Positions 23,807-32,328 of a DNA stretch of 38,996 nucleotides are shown here, piece after piece. The notes beneath the pieces were generated by a model, which was not told the DNA's origin, did not search any database, and saw nothing but the letters and a program-made list of their open reading frames with translations. The position numbers and the translations under genes are program-made. This stretch comes from Brevibacterium sp. p3-SID960. GTDB lineage: Bacteria > Actinomycetota > Actinomycetes > Actinomycetales > Brevibacteriaceae. Within the stretch, counting starts at the first letter, position 1. Each line of letters opens with the position of its first letter. Where the stretch lies: NCBI RefSeq assembly GCF_025144725.1, contig NZ_JALXKS010000032.1, positions 1 through 38,996 of the forward strand, written 5' to 3'.

Positions 23807-26616
23807 GTGCGGGCGCCGAAGAATGAAGCTACGGGAACCTCGGGTGAGTCTGAGGTCTTGGCGCAGTTCGAGCGCTTTGGCTGGGGAGGGGTGATCGATA
23901 GCCGGCACGACACGGCACCGATCTGTATCTGCGGCCGCGAGATGTCCGCCGGTACGAACTCGGCGCCGTGATGGGTGCCCAGGTCAAGACCGGGGCGTCC
24001 TACTTCAACTGCCCGAAGAAGGACGCCGACGGCACGATCACTGGGCGGTGGTTTGCCGAAGACGACCGCGAACACTTCGACTACTGGCTGCGCCACGCCC
24101 TGCCCCACGTGGTGATCCTGCGCGATCAAGACAGAAACCTCTCGTTCTGGGTTCACATCACCCCCGAGCGAGTCGTCTCCACCGGTAAGGGTGCCAAGAT
24201 TTTTGTACCGACCTCCCAAACCGTCGACGCGGACCACAACCAAGCACTCTCCGACGTCGCGCTGACACAGCTTCCGACTCCGACCTGGGACGGCACTGCA
24301 TGGACCGGCGCGGTACATCTTGCACCGATCGGCGAAGTACGGCATGCCCTCATCACTCCCCGGCTCATCGCACCCCACCCGAACCTGGCCCCAGATTCGA
24401 TATCCGGGCTCGAAGCCCTCGCAATGCAAATGCTCTTCCGGGACGACCTTGAACGGATTCTGGAACCGAAGAGCCTTCCCATGCTCGCAGGGGAGAATGA
24501 CGCCGAGCAGAAAGGGCTGTCACTCAACGATGCACGTGAGGCCGACGACTGGTGTTGGCGCGCCACCGCTGCCCTTCATCTCTGGCACTACCAAGGAGAA
24601 CCCGCTGACCTGCTTCAGCTTGTCGACCTAGCTTCGACGCCGAGTGAACGCTCCGCGGCATCCGTGCTCTGCTGCGTCTATCACTTCGACGAGAACGATC
24701 CCGATACGGCGCTCCAAGTGCTTCAGGGCGCCCTGGCACATGACGACTACTCCTCAGTGGATCACGCATGGCTAGAAGCTCAACGAGCACGGGCGCTGCT
24801 GGAGGTCGGACGACACGAGGAGGCTTTCGACCTCGCGATGAAGACCCAGCGAATCCATCGAGAGGCACCGTCGGACGTCACGGCTGCGGCCATCGCGGGC
24901 GCGTGTGCGCTGACGTCGTTCAGGGCCAGCGGCTGGATGCAGGGCGACATCGCCAACATCATCCAGCGCAGCGACAACCCAGCATCGTGGTGGAAAACCC
25001 AGGTGATGTCCTATGGGCTATCCGCTCATCTCTCTGAGGAGTTCCGGAGATGGAGCGAGGATGCGTCGATTCGGATCGGGGGCTCGGACACTGCCCACAA
25101 GCGCCTGCTTTCCGCGGCGTTGCTAGCCTCGTGCGCTGATGATCATGACGGGTGGCGTGGCGCAATTGGCGCTCTCGCGGAGCACTTCCTTGTCACCACC
25201 GGCCCCACGGATGATCCCGACAGGGTCGCCGGGCGGCTGACTCTTCTCCGTCTCTCCGGTGACAGCAAGAGCACTGGGCGCGCGACTCGACACGTCGTGC
25301 GCAGGGGCCCAACGACAGCCGCCAGGATCGCGGCGAGCAACGTGGACTTGTCTCGATCAACTCGGACGACCGCTTTGGCAGATATCGAGCTACTGACGGC
25401 CGCCGGCGACGTTCTCGAACCAGCACATGCCGACGCAATCTGCGCGTGGGCGCTAGCGATGCTCCAAGAGCCACAGGCCTACCTGGAACGCGCTCGGCCT
25501 ACATTCATCGTGCTCTACAAGATCATCGATTTGCTGAAGGCCATGGTCTGGACATTCAGCGAGGACGCACTTCACAACGTGGTCGACTACTTCCTCGACC
25601 AACCACCGGTCAACGACGACGGAACAGCGCAGACACTCGCCCGGCTGATCCATACGATCCCCGCATCCGCGTGGCGTGAGAGTGACCGTCAGCGCGCGGC
25701 GAATCGATCGGAAGGCGACGCCGCCTACCTACGCGAGGCCTTCTTGAGGGTTGCTGCTCCTGCAGTAGTCGAGAGTCGCGAGCAAGTCCTTCAACGAGCC
25801 CGGGCCGGGGAGTTGATCGCCTTCGAAGCCATCGACGACGTGCGAACGCTGCCCTCCGATGCAGTCATTGCTCTTACTGACCGACTGTGCAGCGTCATCG
25901 ACAATCTCATCGAGGATGCCGCCAAGGGGGCGTACAGTGTTGGCGGTCTCGACCCCGGCCATGCACTGACCCTGCTCGGTGTGTGGCACCCTTCGAGTGG
26001 GCGGTGGGATCGTATCGAAGCTCTGTTGCCGGCTCCCGGGGTCAGATCTCAGCAACAGTCTGGCGCATTGCAAGTACTCGCCATCCATGGAGCGACGCTT
26101 GCCGACCCAATCAAGACACAACTTGTCGAAGCCGTGTCAGCTCTTCGGAACCGAGAGCCAGTCCGGACCTTCTTCGATGACGACGAGGACATCCGAGGCC
26201 TCGCCGCCGAAGCGCTCGCTGCTCTCGCAGATGAGGCCTCACGCCAACCGTTGATACGGGACCTTCTTGGCGGCGACACCGTTCGCCGTGCGGCGAGTGC
26301 GCGGATCATTGAACGTTTCGGAGACAAGGCAGAGTCCGAACTGCTTCTCGCTCTAGCGGGTGACGCAAACGAAACCGTGCGTGACGCGGCGCTTAGGGGG
26401 CTGAGCAGGTTGGTCGTTGCAGAGCGCGCATCTGAGGGAGTCGCGACAATCCTGTCGAAGGTCCTGAAGTCTGGCGGAAGGCGGAGTGCCGCGGCGGTCG
26501 TTTCCGGGCTCCACACGCCTCCGGAGGTGCCAGCCGTTTCTCAACTGCTGACCATCGCCGCGCAGCACCCTTCAGCACAGATTCGCGAGGCTGCACGCGA
26601 GAGCACCACCGACTGA
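23807..26616 (+). pseudogene. DUF4365 nuclease-like domain fused to HEAT-repeat protein, split by a frameshift
   Basis: GTG 23807, with GGAGGAGG upstream, opens a frame reading SGESEVLAQFERFGWGG; it then meets a stop at 23971. From 23914 the neighbouring frame reads GTDLYLRPRDVRRYELG, then MGAQVKTGASYFNCP and HFDYWLRHALPHVVILRD, which is the DUF4365 continuation. That second frame has a stop at 23899, so the halves can join only by a shift near 23912 (one base missing). DUF4365 has a PD-(D/E)xK nuclease-like core; the Glu, GTD and QVK positions are all visible. After it come about 500 residues of helical, TPR-like sequence and C-terminal HEAT repeats (IRGLAAEALAALADEA, VRRAASARIIERFGD, VRDAALRGLSRLV). 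GTG 23968 could restart translation but would lose the GTD Asp. A nuclease with helical repeats suggests DNA- or phage-related defence; inference. Confidence 0.72.
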
Positions 26617-26630
26617 GAGTTCCGCAGGCG

Positions 26631-27422
26631 CTATCGTTCCTCCGCCGTCGACGGTGGCAGGGATGCTCGATCTGTGCTGGAATCCGCCTCATCCTCGGGT
26701 GCTGGCGGTGCGAGTTGCTGCCGGGTGAAGGCGTCGCTCATTTCATTGATTTCGGCCGTCTCTGGCCCTGGGTAATCCAAGCGATCAACAACACGCTTCA
26801 TCGTCTTGTCTACGCCACCGACGGCCTTGGTGAGGTCCTTGATCGCGCCACGTATATGGTGCAGTGAGCCGTTCGGAGCGTCCCTGGCCTGACGCCACTC
26901 TGAGATGTCGATCTGAATCTCCAGGACAGGCAGCGGACCGTGCGGGCCCTCGCCTTCGACACGCACAGTGCGGACCTGTGGTTCCTCGCTGGACAGGAGG
27001 TCGCCGGCACCGAGAGTCCACCGGATTTCCCGTTTCGGCGCGAGCGAGCGGAGTCCGCTGGCGAGCACCCGCTGAACACTCTCGACCTTGTCCGACTGTT
27101 GCTGGCCGGCTGGAAGCGGTGGATCGAACGTCACCCTCACGTTGCGTGCGACGGTGGGACCGTTGTTACCCACCACCACGTGCATCACGGTGCCTTGCTG
27201 CATATCCGGCTGGATGTCCGCCCACACGTAGGGCTGTAGTGCCTCATGAGCGAGATCGCGTTGTAGTTGAGTCTGCTCCCGCGCGGCAGCCACCTGCTCG
27301 CGTTGGATCTCCGTCTGGTCGTGCGCCGCCTTCGCCTGCCTCGCGGCCGCCCGCGCTGCCCAGATGGTGAATGGCAGGGCGAAGGCCGAGATGACCAGGG
27401 CAACGATTGAGATGGCTACCAT
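26631..27422 (-). CDS. Membrane-anchored coiled-coil hypothetical protein
   Basis: A 263-residue protein. An N-terminal membrane helix (residues 3-24, VAISIVALVISAFALPFTIW) is followed at once by an Ala/Gln/Glu-rich coiled coil to about residue 62 (ARQAKAAHDQTEIQREQ...). Next is a beta-rich domain (YVWADIQPDMQQGTVMHVV, VVGNNGPTVARNVRVTFDPP) of the type seen in many uncharacterised membrane-anchored proteins. The C-terminus is polar and acidic. ATG 27422 is the start. It lies 14 bp from the end of the DUF4365 gene (convergent) and downstream of two HEPN-motif genes on its own strand. It could be a membrane partner of those proteins, but no function is shown. Confidence 0.6.
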   Translation of the reverse strand: MVAISIVALVISAFALPFTIWAARAAARQAKAAHDQTEIQREQVAAAREQTQLQRDLAHEALQPYVWADIQPDMQQGTVMHVVVGNNGPTVARNVRVTFDPPLPAGQQQSDKVESVQRVLASGLRSLAPKREIRWTLGAGDLLSSEEPQVRTVRVEGEGPHGPLPVLEIQIDISEWRQARDAPNGSLHHIRGAIKDLTKAVGGVDKTMKRVVDRLDYPGPETAEINEMSDAFTRQQLAPPAPEDEADSSTDRASLPPSTAEER

Positions 27423-27616
27423 GCTTCAACCTTCCCATGGCGGTCTGACACAGGCCGTTGCTCCGACGCTCTCCCAACCCCTCGGTACGTGTCGCCAATG
27501 TGCTGGTTCGGCGCAGGCGACGGACCGGTCGCTTCTGGACCGATTCAGACGGAGCTGTCACACTCCCCTCCACTACGACTCCCTCGCTGCCGCCTCCGCT
27601 CGGTCGTGGAAAGCAC
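27423..27616. other. Intergenic stretch between two leftward accessory genes
   Basis: About 190 bp with no recognisable gene. It would carry the 5' leader or promoter of the membrane-anchored coiled-coil gene. I see no clear repeat or terminator. Confidence 0.35.
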
Positions 27617-28258
27617 TCAGGCGCGCAGGGTTCGTTGCAGCCCCTGCGCGAACTCGCTCAGTGCCTTCAACGTCGCGATGGCGTAGTCGACGATCTGGCT
27701 CCGCAAGACTCCGTCGATGTCGCGTGGGACGCCTTTGCGGGTGAGGACCCAGATTGCGCTGTTCTGGACACCGACCTCGTCGCCGACAATGTGGCCGGAG
27801 ACGGTGTTCCGAATGAGACGTAGGGACTTGTTGAACTCCTTGTCGCCCCTCATCTCTGACATCGCCTGTTTGAATGCGCGCACCGCTTCATCGAACTTCG
27901 TGATGTCGAACAGATGGATGCCGGTGTCATTGGGTAGAGTCCGCATCGCCTTGGATACGGCATTGACCATCCGCCCTGCCGACTCTTCTGCCTCTTCGAG
28001 GGTCAAGGCGAGGAACTTCTCGGCGGTGAGCCGATTCTGCGGGTCGGCAAGCAGAGCGCGGAGCATGACCCGCATATCAAAGTCGACCGTGAGTATGAAG
28101 AACTGAAGCTGCGTGAACCCTCGGTAGACCTCGGAGTCTCTTTCGAGACCGAGCTTGACGTTCTCAGCAGCTTCTTCCAGCACCCGTTCTTGCTCGGGCA
28201 GTATCGCGTCGAACCCAGCGATGATGTCTTCGGCACGACCAACCGGATTTTCACTCAC
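27617..28258 (-). CDS. Putative HEPN-type protein (RNTVSGH motif)
   Basis: A 213-residue all-helical protein. SLRLIRNTVSGHIVG (residues 145-159) contains R150-N-x4-H156, matching the HEPN R-(N/D/H)-x(4-6)-H consensus for metal-independent RNase active sites used by toxins and abortive-infection proteins. An earlier acidic helix pair (PEQERVLEEAAENVKLGLE) and amphipathic helices around it fit a HEPN bundle. The start is GTG 28258, with a weak GAGAGACGAA site. The gene lies 76 bp downstream of another HEPN-motif gene on the same strand. HEPN assignment rests on motif and helical content only. A structural match is needed to exclude chance, and no cognate MNT-type antitoxin is seen. Confidence 0.55.
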   Translation of the reverse strand: MSENPVGRAEDIIAGFDAILPEQERVLEEAAENVKLGLERDSEVYRGFTQLQFFILTVDFDMRVMLRALLADPQNRLTAEKFLALTLEEAEESAGRMVNAVSKAMRTLPNDTGIHLFDITKFDEAVRAFKQAMSEMRGDKEFNKSLRLIRNTVSGHIVGDEVGVQNSAIWVLTRKGVPRDIDGVLRSQIVDYAIATLKALSEFAQGLQRTLRA

Positions 28259-28334
28259 TTCGTCTCTCGCTCTCCGCTACCGATACGTTTCGTCCGTCAC
28301 ATCGTCAGATGACCGGGTCGCGCTCCCAGTTAGG

Positions 28335-29477
28335 TTACCGCGGAAAGTCATCGTCCGATCGCCACCCCTCCGCCTTCGTCCACGGCGGCCCGGTGGGCGC
28401 GTCGGAGGTGTCCCATCGCCAGACATCGGGGTGCCGCCTTTCGGTGCTGGTCGTCGGCCGAGCCGCATAGCCGAGCGTCTGACCTGCGGGGACTGTGTAG
28501 TGCCACCAGCAGCCGACGCGATCTTGCCCGACGACAAAGATGTCGGAATCGAGGTTGTGCTTCCTGGCAAGCTCCGCGAGCGTCGCGTGTACATCGAACG
28601 GGCCGGGATGAAGGAGCACAGCGTTGAGGTACTCGGAATCGAAGTCGTAGGCGAAGTTGAGTAGCTCGGGGAGGTGTCGATCATCGACCAGCCGACCCGA
28701 ATCATCGAGTTCCCGCGAGCCAGCAACGGACTCTTCGTGAAGTCGGCGTAGCCGAGCGCCGGCGTCATCCGCGATACGCGGAAAGTACTCCGCCAGAGCG
28801 GCGACGAGCACGATCGTCTTGGTCGAGTTCACACGCGTCGCGTAGCCAAGGTCTCGACCGTGCAAAACGCCGTGGCGTGAGACGAGACCGAAGCTTCCGG
28901 ACTCATCGACGTTCTTGGAGAAGACTCGACGGACGACCGGCAGGTTCTCCTCCATCCCAGCCAGCGTCGCGTCATCGAGATACGGGTCCGCGTTGGCCTT
29001 GGAAAAGAACGACTGCCCTGTCAGGTCGCGGCTCATCCCGTCGATCTGCGCCAGGATGATCGGGATCGACGCCTCGTAGGCTCCCGCGAAATGATGCTGA
29101 ATCGCCTTCTCGATGAGAGCCACGCGGTCCCAAATCACCTGCTTAAACGGGTAGTGCGAGTTCGACCATCGCCGTATCGGCGCCGCTGCATGCCGGAGAA
29201 GAACCTGATTGTCAGAGTTCCAGACCTCGGTGATCGCCTCATCGATCGCCGCGGACTCAACACCACTTGCAGCAAGCCGCAGGACCCGAACGGTCCCGGC
29301 CTGGTGCCAGCGACCGCACATCGCCCACCCCAACGGGGCGAACAACGCGACCGCTTCGGCGATCTGGGTGGTGGCGGGATGCGCGACGACTCCGAGGCGG
29401 CGCGCCACCTCAGCCGCGAGCTCGGCTTGTGTCATGCCGTCACCATTCCGTCCAATCGTCTCCAGTAAGGATGACAT
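28335..29477 (-). CDS. Putative HEPN/Abi-like protein (RHGVLHG motif), 5' end at an IS boundary
   Basis: A 380-residue protein. Its N-terminus looks like a winged helix (IGRNGDGMTQAELAAEVARR). A helical segment (100-235) contains GLVSRHGVLHGRDLGY with R201-H-G-V-L-H206, followed by NSTKTIVLVAALAEYF. The RHxxLHG helix followed by an Asn-Ser-x-K helix is a layout I associate with HEPN-like abortive-infection proteins. A C-terminal mixed domain ends in Trp-rich PDVWRWD and GPPWTKAEGW. The first ATG (29477-29475) is partly supplied by the left end of an IS3 fragment, so the native start may be lost or may be ATG at residue 15. It probably shares a transcript with the next HEPN-motif gene. Confidence 0.55.
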   Translation of the reverse strand: MSSLLETIGRNGDGMTQAELAAEVARRLGVVAHPATTQIAEAVALFAPLGWAMCGRWHQAGTVRVLRLAASGVESAAIDEAITEVWNSDNQVLLRHAAAPIRRWSNSHYPFKQVIWDRVALIEKAIQHHFAGAYEASIPIILAQIDGMSRDLTGQSFFSKANADPYLDDATLAGMEENLPVVRRVFSKNVDESGSFGLVSRHGVLHGRDLGYATRVNSTKTIVLVAALAEYFPRIADDAGARLRRLHEESVAGSRELDDSGRLVDDRHLPELLNFAYDFDSEYLNAVLLHPGPFDVHATLAELARKHNLDSDIFVVGQDRVGCWWHYTVPAGQTLGYAARPTTSTERRHPDVWRWDTSDAPTGPPWTKAEGWRSDDDFPR

Positions 29478-29850
29478 GAATCGCCCCGGGGATAATAGAG
29501 GCAGGGAGATTGGAAGAAGGAGTTTCTCTTTTGCCAGTGAAATACACCGACGAACTCAAGGCTCGTGCCGTCGAGCTCGTCATCCATGCCCAGGCCGATC
29601 CGGACAGCGCGAACGGAGCGATCACTCGCGTCGCGAACGAACTCGGTCTGAGCAAAGAAACCTTGCGAGTCTGGGTGCGCAAGTATAAGGATTCCGGCAA
29701 AGCTACACCGGCTGAGTCGGTCGACCTGGAAGCGGAGAACCGTCGGCTGCGGGCTGAGTTGGCTGAAGCGAAGCGGGCCAACGAGATCTTGAAGAGAGCA
29801 TCGGCTTTCTTCGCGGCGGAGCTCGACCGCCCATCGAAGGGGACTGCTGA
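29477..29850 (+). mobile_element. IS3-family fragment A (left end and orfA)
   Basis: Begins TGAATCGCCCCGGGG, a typical IS3-type terminal sequence, and carries orfA. There is no orfB; the element is interrupted near 29840-29850 by the left part of a second IS3 relative. The right boundary is approximate. Confidence 0.6.
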
Positions 29851-29878
29851 AGGTTTGGTTGACTTCACGACTGGATAA
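29531..29878 (+). pseudogene. IS3-family transposase OrfA (fragment A)
   Basis: The frame encodes the OrfA HTH and leucine-zipper part: YTDELKARAVELVIHAQ, ELGLSKETLRVWVRKYK, then LEAENRRLRAELAEAKRANE and ILKRASAFFAAELDRP. OrfA recognises the IS ends and is normally joined to OrfB by -1 frameshifting. TTG 29531 is the likely start, with GAAGGAG upstream. After AELDRPSK the tail GTAEGLVDFTTG is foreign, from the next inserted IS, and OrfB is missing. The fragment cannot transpose by itself. Transcription from it would run away from the HEPN-motif gene next door. Confidence 0.7.
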
Positions 29879-29899
29879 ATTCCAGGAAGGTGAGAGGTC

Positions 29900-30059
29900 A
29901 TGCCCAAGATCTACACCGATGAGTTCAAGCAATCAGCGCTCGAGCTCGTAGGCGACGGAAGGACCCAGAAGCAGGTCTGTGCTGACCTCGGGATCTCGAA
30001 ATCAGCCCTTCAGGCCTGGGTCCGTGACTCCCGCCTGCGCGAGCACGGCCTCGAGCCCT
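29900..30059 (+). pseudogene. IS3-family transposase OrfA (fragment B), truncated
   Basis: ATG 29900 after GGAAGGTGAGAGG begins MPKIYTDEFKQSALELVGDG, then KQVCADLGISKSALQAWV, an IS3-type HTH different from fragment A. After about 53 codons it is cut by the terminal sequence of IS fragment C at 30060. The open frame then reads only a few foreign codons to a stop at 30085. It is a dead remnant. Confidence 0.7.
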
Positions 30060-30151
30060 TGAACCGTCCTGGGTTTAGTTCCTAGACGGCAGTTAAAGTA
30101 TCGACTTGTCTTGCCACGGTTTCAAAATGCTTAGCTTCGACCTCGGCCGGG
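30060..30151 (-). mobile_element. IS3-family fragment C: 92-bp end piece, near-identical copy of 35461-35552
   Basis: Starts with the terminal repeat TGAACCGTCCTGGGTTT and carries the last codons of orfB (minus strand, DTLTAV-stop). It differs from 35461-35552 at two positions near 30077. The IS256 element cuts it at its inner end. It forms a direct repeat with the copy 5.4 kb to the right. Confidence 0.8.
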
Positions 30152-31616
30152 GGGCCTGTCAAATGGTGTGTGTAAGGGGTGTGGCACCACCCCCTGAAGG
30201 AGACACACTGTGACGATTGACGCCATGCCGAAGATGAGCGCCGAGGAGCGCGCTGAGCGTCGTAGAAAGCAGGCCGAGCTCGCGGCCGAGCTCAAGACCA
30301 CCGGAGCCCTGGATGAGGTCTTCGCCCGGATCGATGCCGGTGAACCGCTGACCGGAGACGGCGGGGTGCTGGGCGGGATGCTCAAGGCCGCCCTGGAGCG
30401 GGGCCTGGAGGCCGAGCTGAGTGAGCACGTGGGCTATGAGAAGGGCGCGGTCGACGCCGCCGACCACCCGAACTCCCGTAACGGGCACTACGCCAAGACC
30501 GTGACGAGCGAGGTCGGGGACATCGAGCTCGCGATCCCGCGCGATCGGGCCGGGACCTTCACCCCGATGCTGGTAGGCAAGGGTCAGCGCCGCCTGGACG
30601 GGGTCGACGGGATGATCATCTCGCTGTACGCCGGCGGGATGACGCTGCGCGACATCTCCCACCACCTAGCCTCCACGGTCGGGGTGGACGTGAGTCACGA
30701 GACGATCGGCAAGGTCGTGGACTCCATCGCCGAGGAGGTCCTCGCGTGGCAGCGCCGTCCGCTGGAGTCGCTGTACCCGGTGATCTACCTCGACGCGATC
30801 ATGGTCAAGGTCAAGGACGGCTCTCACGTGGTCAACAAGGCCGCCCACATCGCCGTCGGCGTGGACATGGACGGCATCAAGCACGTCCTGGGGATCTGGG
30901 TCCAGACCCACGAGGGCGCGAAGTTCTGGGCCCAGGTCTGCGCGGACCTCGCCAACCGCGGGGTGCGCGACGTGCTGATCGTGTGCTGCGACGGGCTGAC
31001 CGGCTTCCCCGAGGCGATCGAGGCGACCTGGCCGCTGGCCACCGTGCAGACCTGCGTGGTCCACCTGATCCGCGCCGCGATGCGGTTCGTGTCCTACGGG
31101 GACCGCAAGGCCGTCGCCACGGCGCTGAAGCCGATCTACACCGCCGCCAGCGAGGACGCGGCTCTGGAGGCGCTGGAGGCATTCGAGGCCGGCCCCTGGG
31201 GCACGAAGTACCCCGCCGCGGCGCGGACGTTCCGGGCGGCCTGGGAGCGGTTCATCCCGTTCCTGGCCCTCCCGCCCGAGCTACGCCGCGTCATCTACAC
31301 GACGAACGCGATTGAGTCGCTGAACTACCAGCTGCGCAAGGTCACCAAGAACCGCGGCCACTTCCCCAACGACGCCGCCGTGGTCAAGCTGCTGTGGCTG
31401 GCGATCTGCAACATCGAGGACAAGCGAGCCCGGGAGCGCGAGAAGGAACGCGGCCTACCCGCCGCTGAACGCCGAGCCCCCGGACGCCTCATCGAAGGAT
31501 CGGTAACCACGAACTGGAAGGCCGCCCTCGGCCAACTCGCCCTCGTCTACCCCGAACGAATCGAACCCTACCTGTAACCCCCGTCACACCCCTTACACAC
31601 AGGGATTGACAAGCCC
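30152..31616 (+). mobile_element. IS256-family insertion sequence, apparently intact
   Basis: About 1465 bp bounded by imperfect inverted repeats: left GGGCCTGTCAAATGG then TGTGTGTAAGGGGTGTGGC; right, read outward, GGGCTTGTCAATCCC then TGTGTGTAAGGGGTGTGAC. The full transposase lies between them. The flanking bases do not form an 8-9 bp duplication, so one side has been rearranged after insertion. The exact left boundary is ambiguous by a few G residues. Confidence 0.85.
30210..31577 (+). CDS. IS256-family transposase
   Basis: A 455-residue mutator-type transposase. The N-terminal part includes EAELSEHVGYEKG and NSRNGHYAKTVTSEVGDIEL. The catalytic Asp residues are in VIYLDAIMVKV and IVCCDGLTGFPEAI, and the catalytic Glu is in YTTNAIESLNYQLRKVTK. 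HLIRAAMRFV and the RGHFPND motif are also typical of the family. The start is GTG 30210 after GAAGGAG. The length is normal and the frame is intact, so this is likely an active element. Confidence 0.95.
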   Translation: MTIDAMPKMSAEERAERRRKQAELAAELKTTGALDEVFARIDAGEPLTGDGGVLGGMLKAALERGLEAELSEHVGYEKGAVDAADHPNSRNGHYAKTVTSEVGDIELAIPRDRAGTFTPMLVGKGQRRLDGVDGMIISLYAGGMTLRDISHHLASTVGVDVSHETIGKVVDSIAEEVLAWQRRPLESLYPVIYLDAIMVKVKDGSHVVNKAAHIAVGVDMDGIKHVLGIWVQTHEGAKFWAQVCADLANRGVRDVLIVCCDGLTGFPEAIEATWPLATVQTCVVHLIRAAMRFVSYGDRKAVATALKPIYTAASEDAALEALEAFEAGPWGTKYPAAARTFRAAWERFIPFLALPPELRRVIYTTNAIESLNYQLRKVTKNRGHFPNDAAVVKLLWLAICNIEDKRAREREKERGLPAAERRAPGRLIEGSVTTNWKAALGQLALVYPERIEPYL

Positions 31617-31621
31617 ACCGA

Positions 31622-31964
31622 TCAGCGACTGCGGAGGGCTCTGACGAATGAGGTGACCATGGTGTCGAAGACCATCGCCCAGACCGCTGGTCCGATCCAG
31701 AACCAGTGCTGGCCGACCAGTTCGATCGCCGGCACACGACCCGGGCGGCCCAGATGCATGCTCGCCGCCGTTCGCATGCCCAGCAGGAAGACCATGCTCC
31801 ACAGTCCGGCCGAAAAGGTCATCGGCAGCGTGTGGACGGCATGTCGCCAGATTCCCTCGGCGCCGATCGACATGACGCCGGTCGCCATCACCGAGGCCCA
31901 GCGTCGACGGGCTCAGCCCCCACCGTCTGTGCATTCCGGTGGGATTGCGATCGGCCGTGCTCAT
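31622..31964 (-). pseudogene. TDT/SLAC1-type transporter remnant (internally deleted and frameshifted)
   Basis: ATG 31964 starts MSTADRNPTGMHRRWGLSPS, which should lead into LGLVMATGVMSIGAEG, the first helix of tellurite-resistance/dicarboxylate (TDT) transporters. An extra base near 31892 puts the second part in another frame. After GAEG the protein jumps to WSMVFLLGMRTAAS and QHWFWIGPAVWAMVFD, which correspond to the last two helices of a protein of about 330 residues. The middle is therefore deleted. The gene ends 5 bp from the IS256 right end. It is not functional. Confidence 0.55.
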
Positions 31965-32328
31965 TCGCTTCTCATTCTCGTCGCCGTGTGTCAAGGGACA
32001 TCGACGTCTTCGGTAGTGCGACCCTACCCCTGAAATCGCCTTACGGTCCCGGCCATCTAGAGGGCGCCGCGGTCCCATCGAAAGACCGCACGGACTCTGT
32101 GCAGGAAACCGATGTGCAATTCGTGACAACTGGGTCTTCTCGGGTCACTCTCCCACTATTTTCATGAGAGAATTCATTGGAGTTACCAATGGGTAATTTC
32201 GCATGGAGTCGCCCGTTGCGCACCCCCCCACGTGCCGGTAGTGGCGTATTCTGCAGTCACCTGCGCGGTGCAGAATTCTTCGGCACTGACCGGAGCGACG
32301 AAGGCACAGACGATTGGGAGCGATGGCT
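31965..32328. promoter_or_regulatory. Control region upstream of the ATPase/YhgE pair
   Basis: About 360 bp without a credible gene. It contains two perfect inverted repeats: CATTGG-AGTTA-CCAATG (32175-32191) and ATTCTGCA-N13-TGCAGAAT (32248-32276). The first resembles a dimeric repressor operator; the second could be an operator or a leader hairpin. No regulator gene is adjacent in the window. The region is locally AT-richer than its surroundings, as expected for a promoter. Confidence 0.45.
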
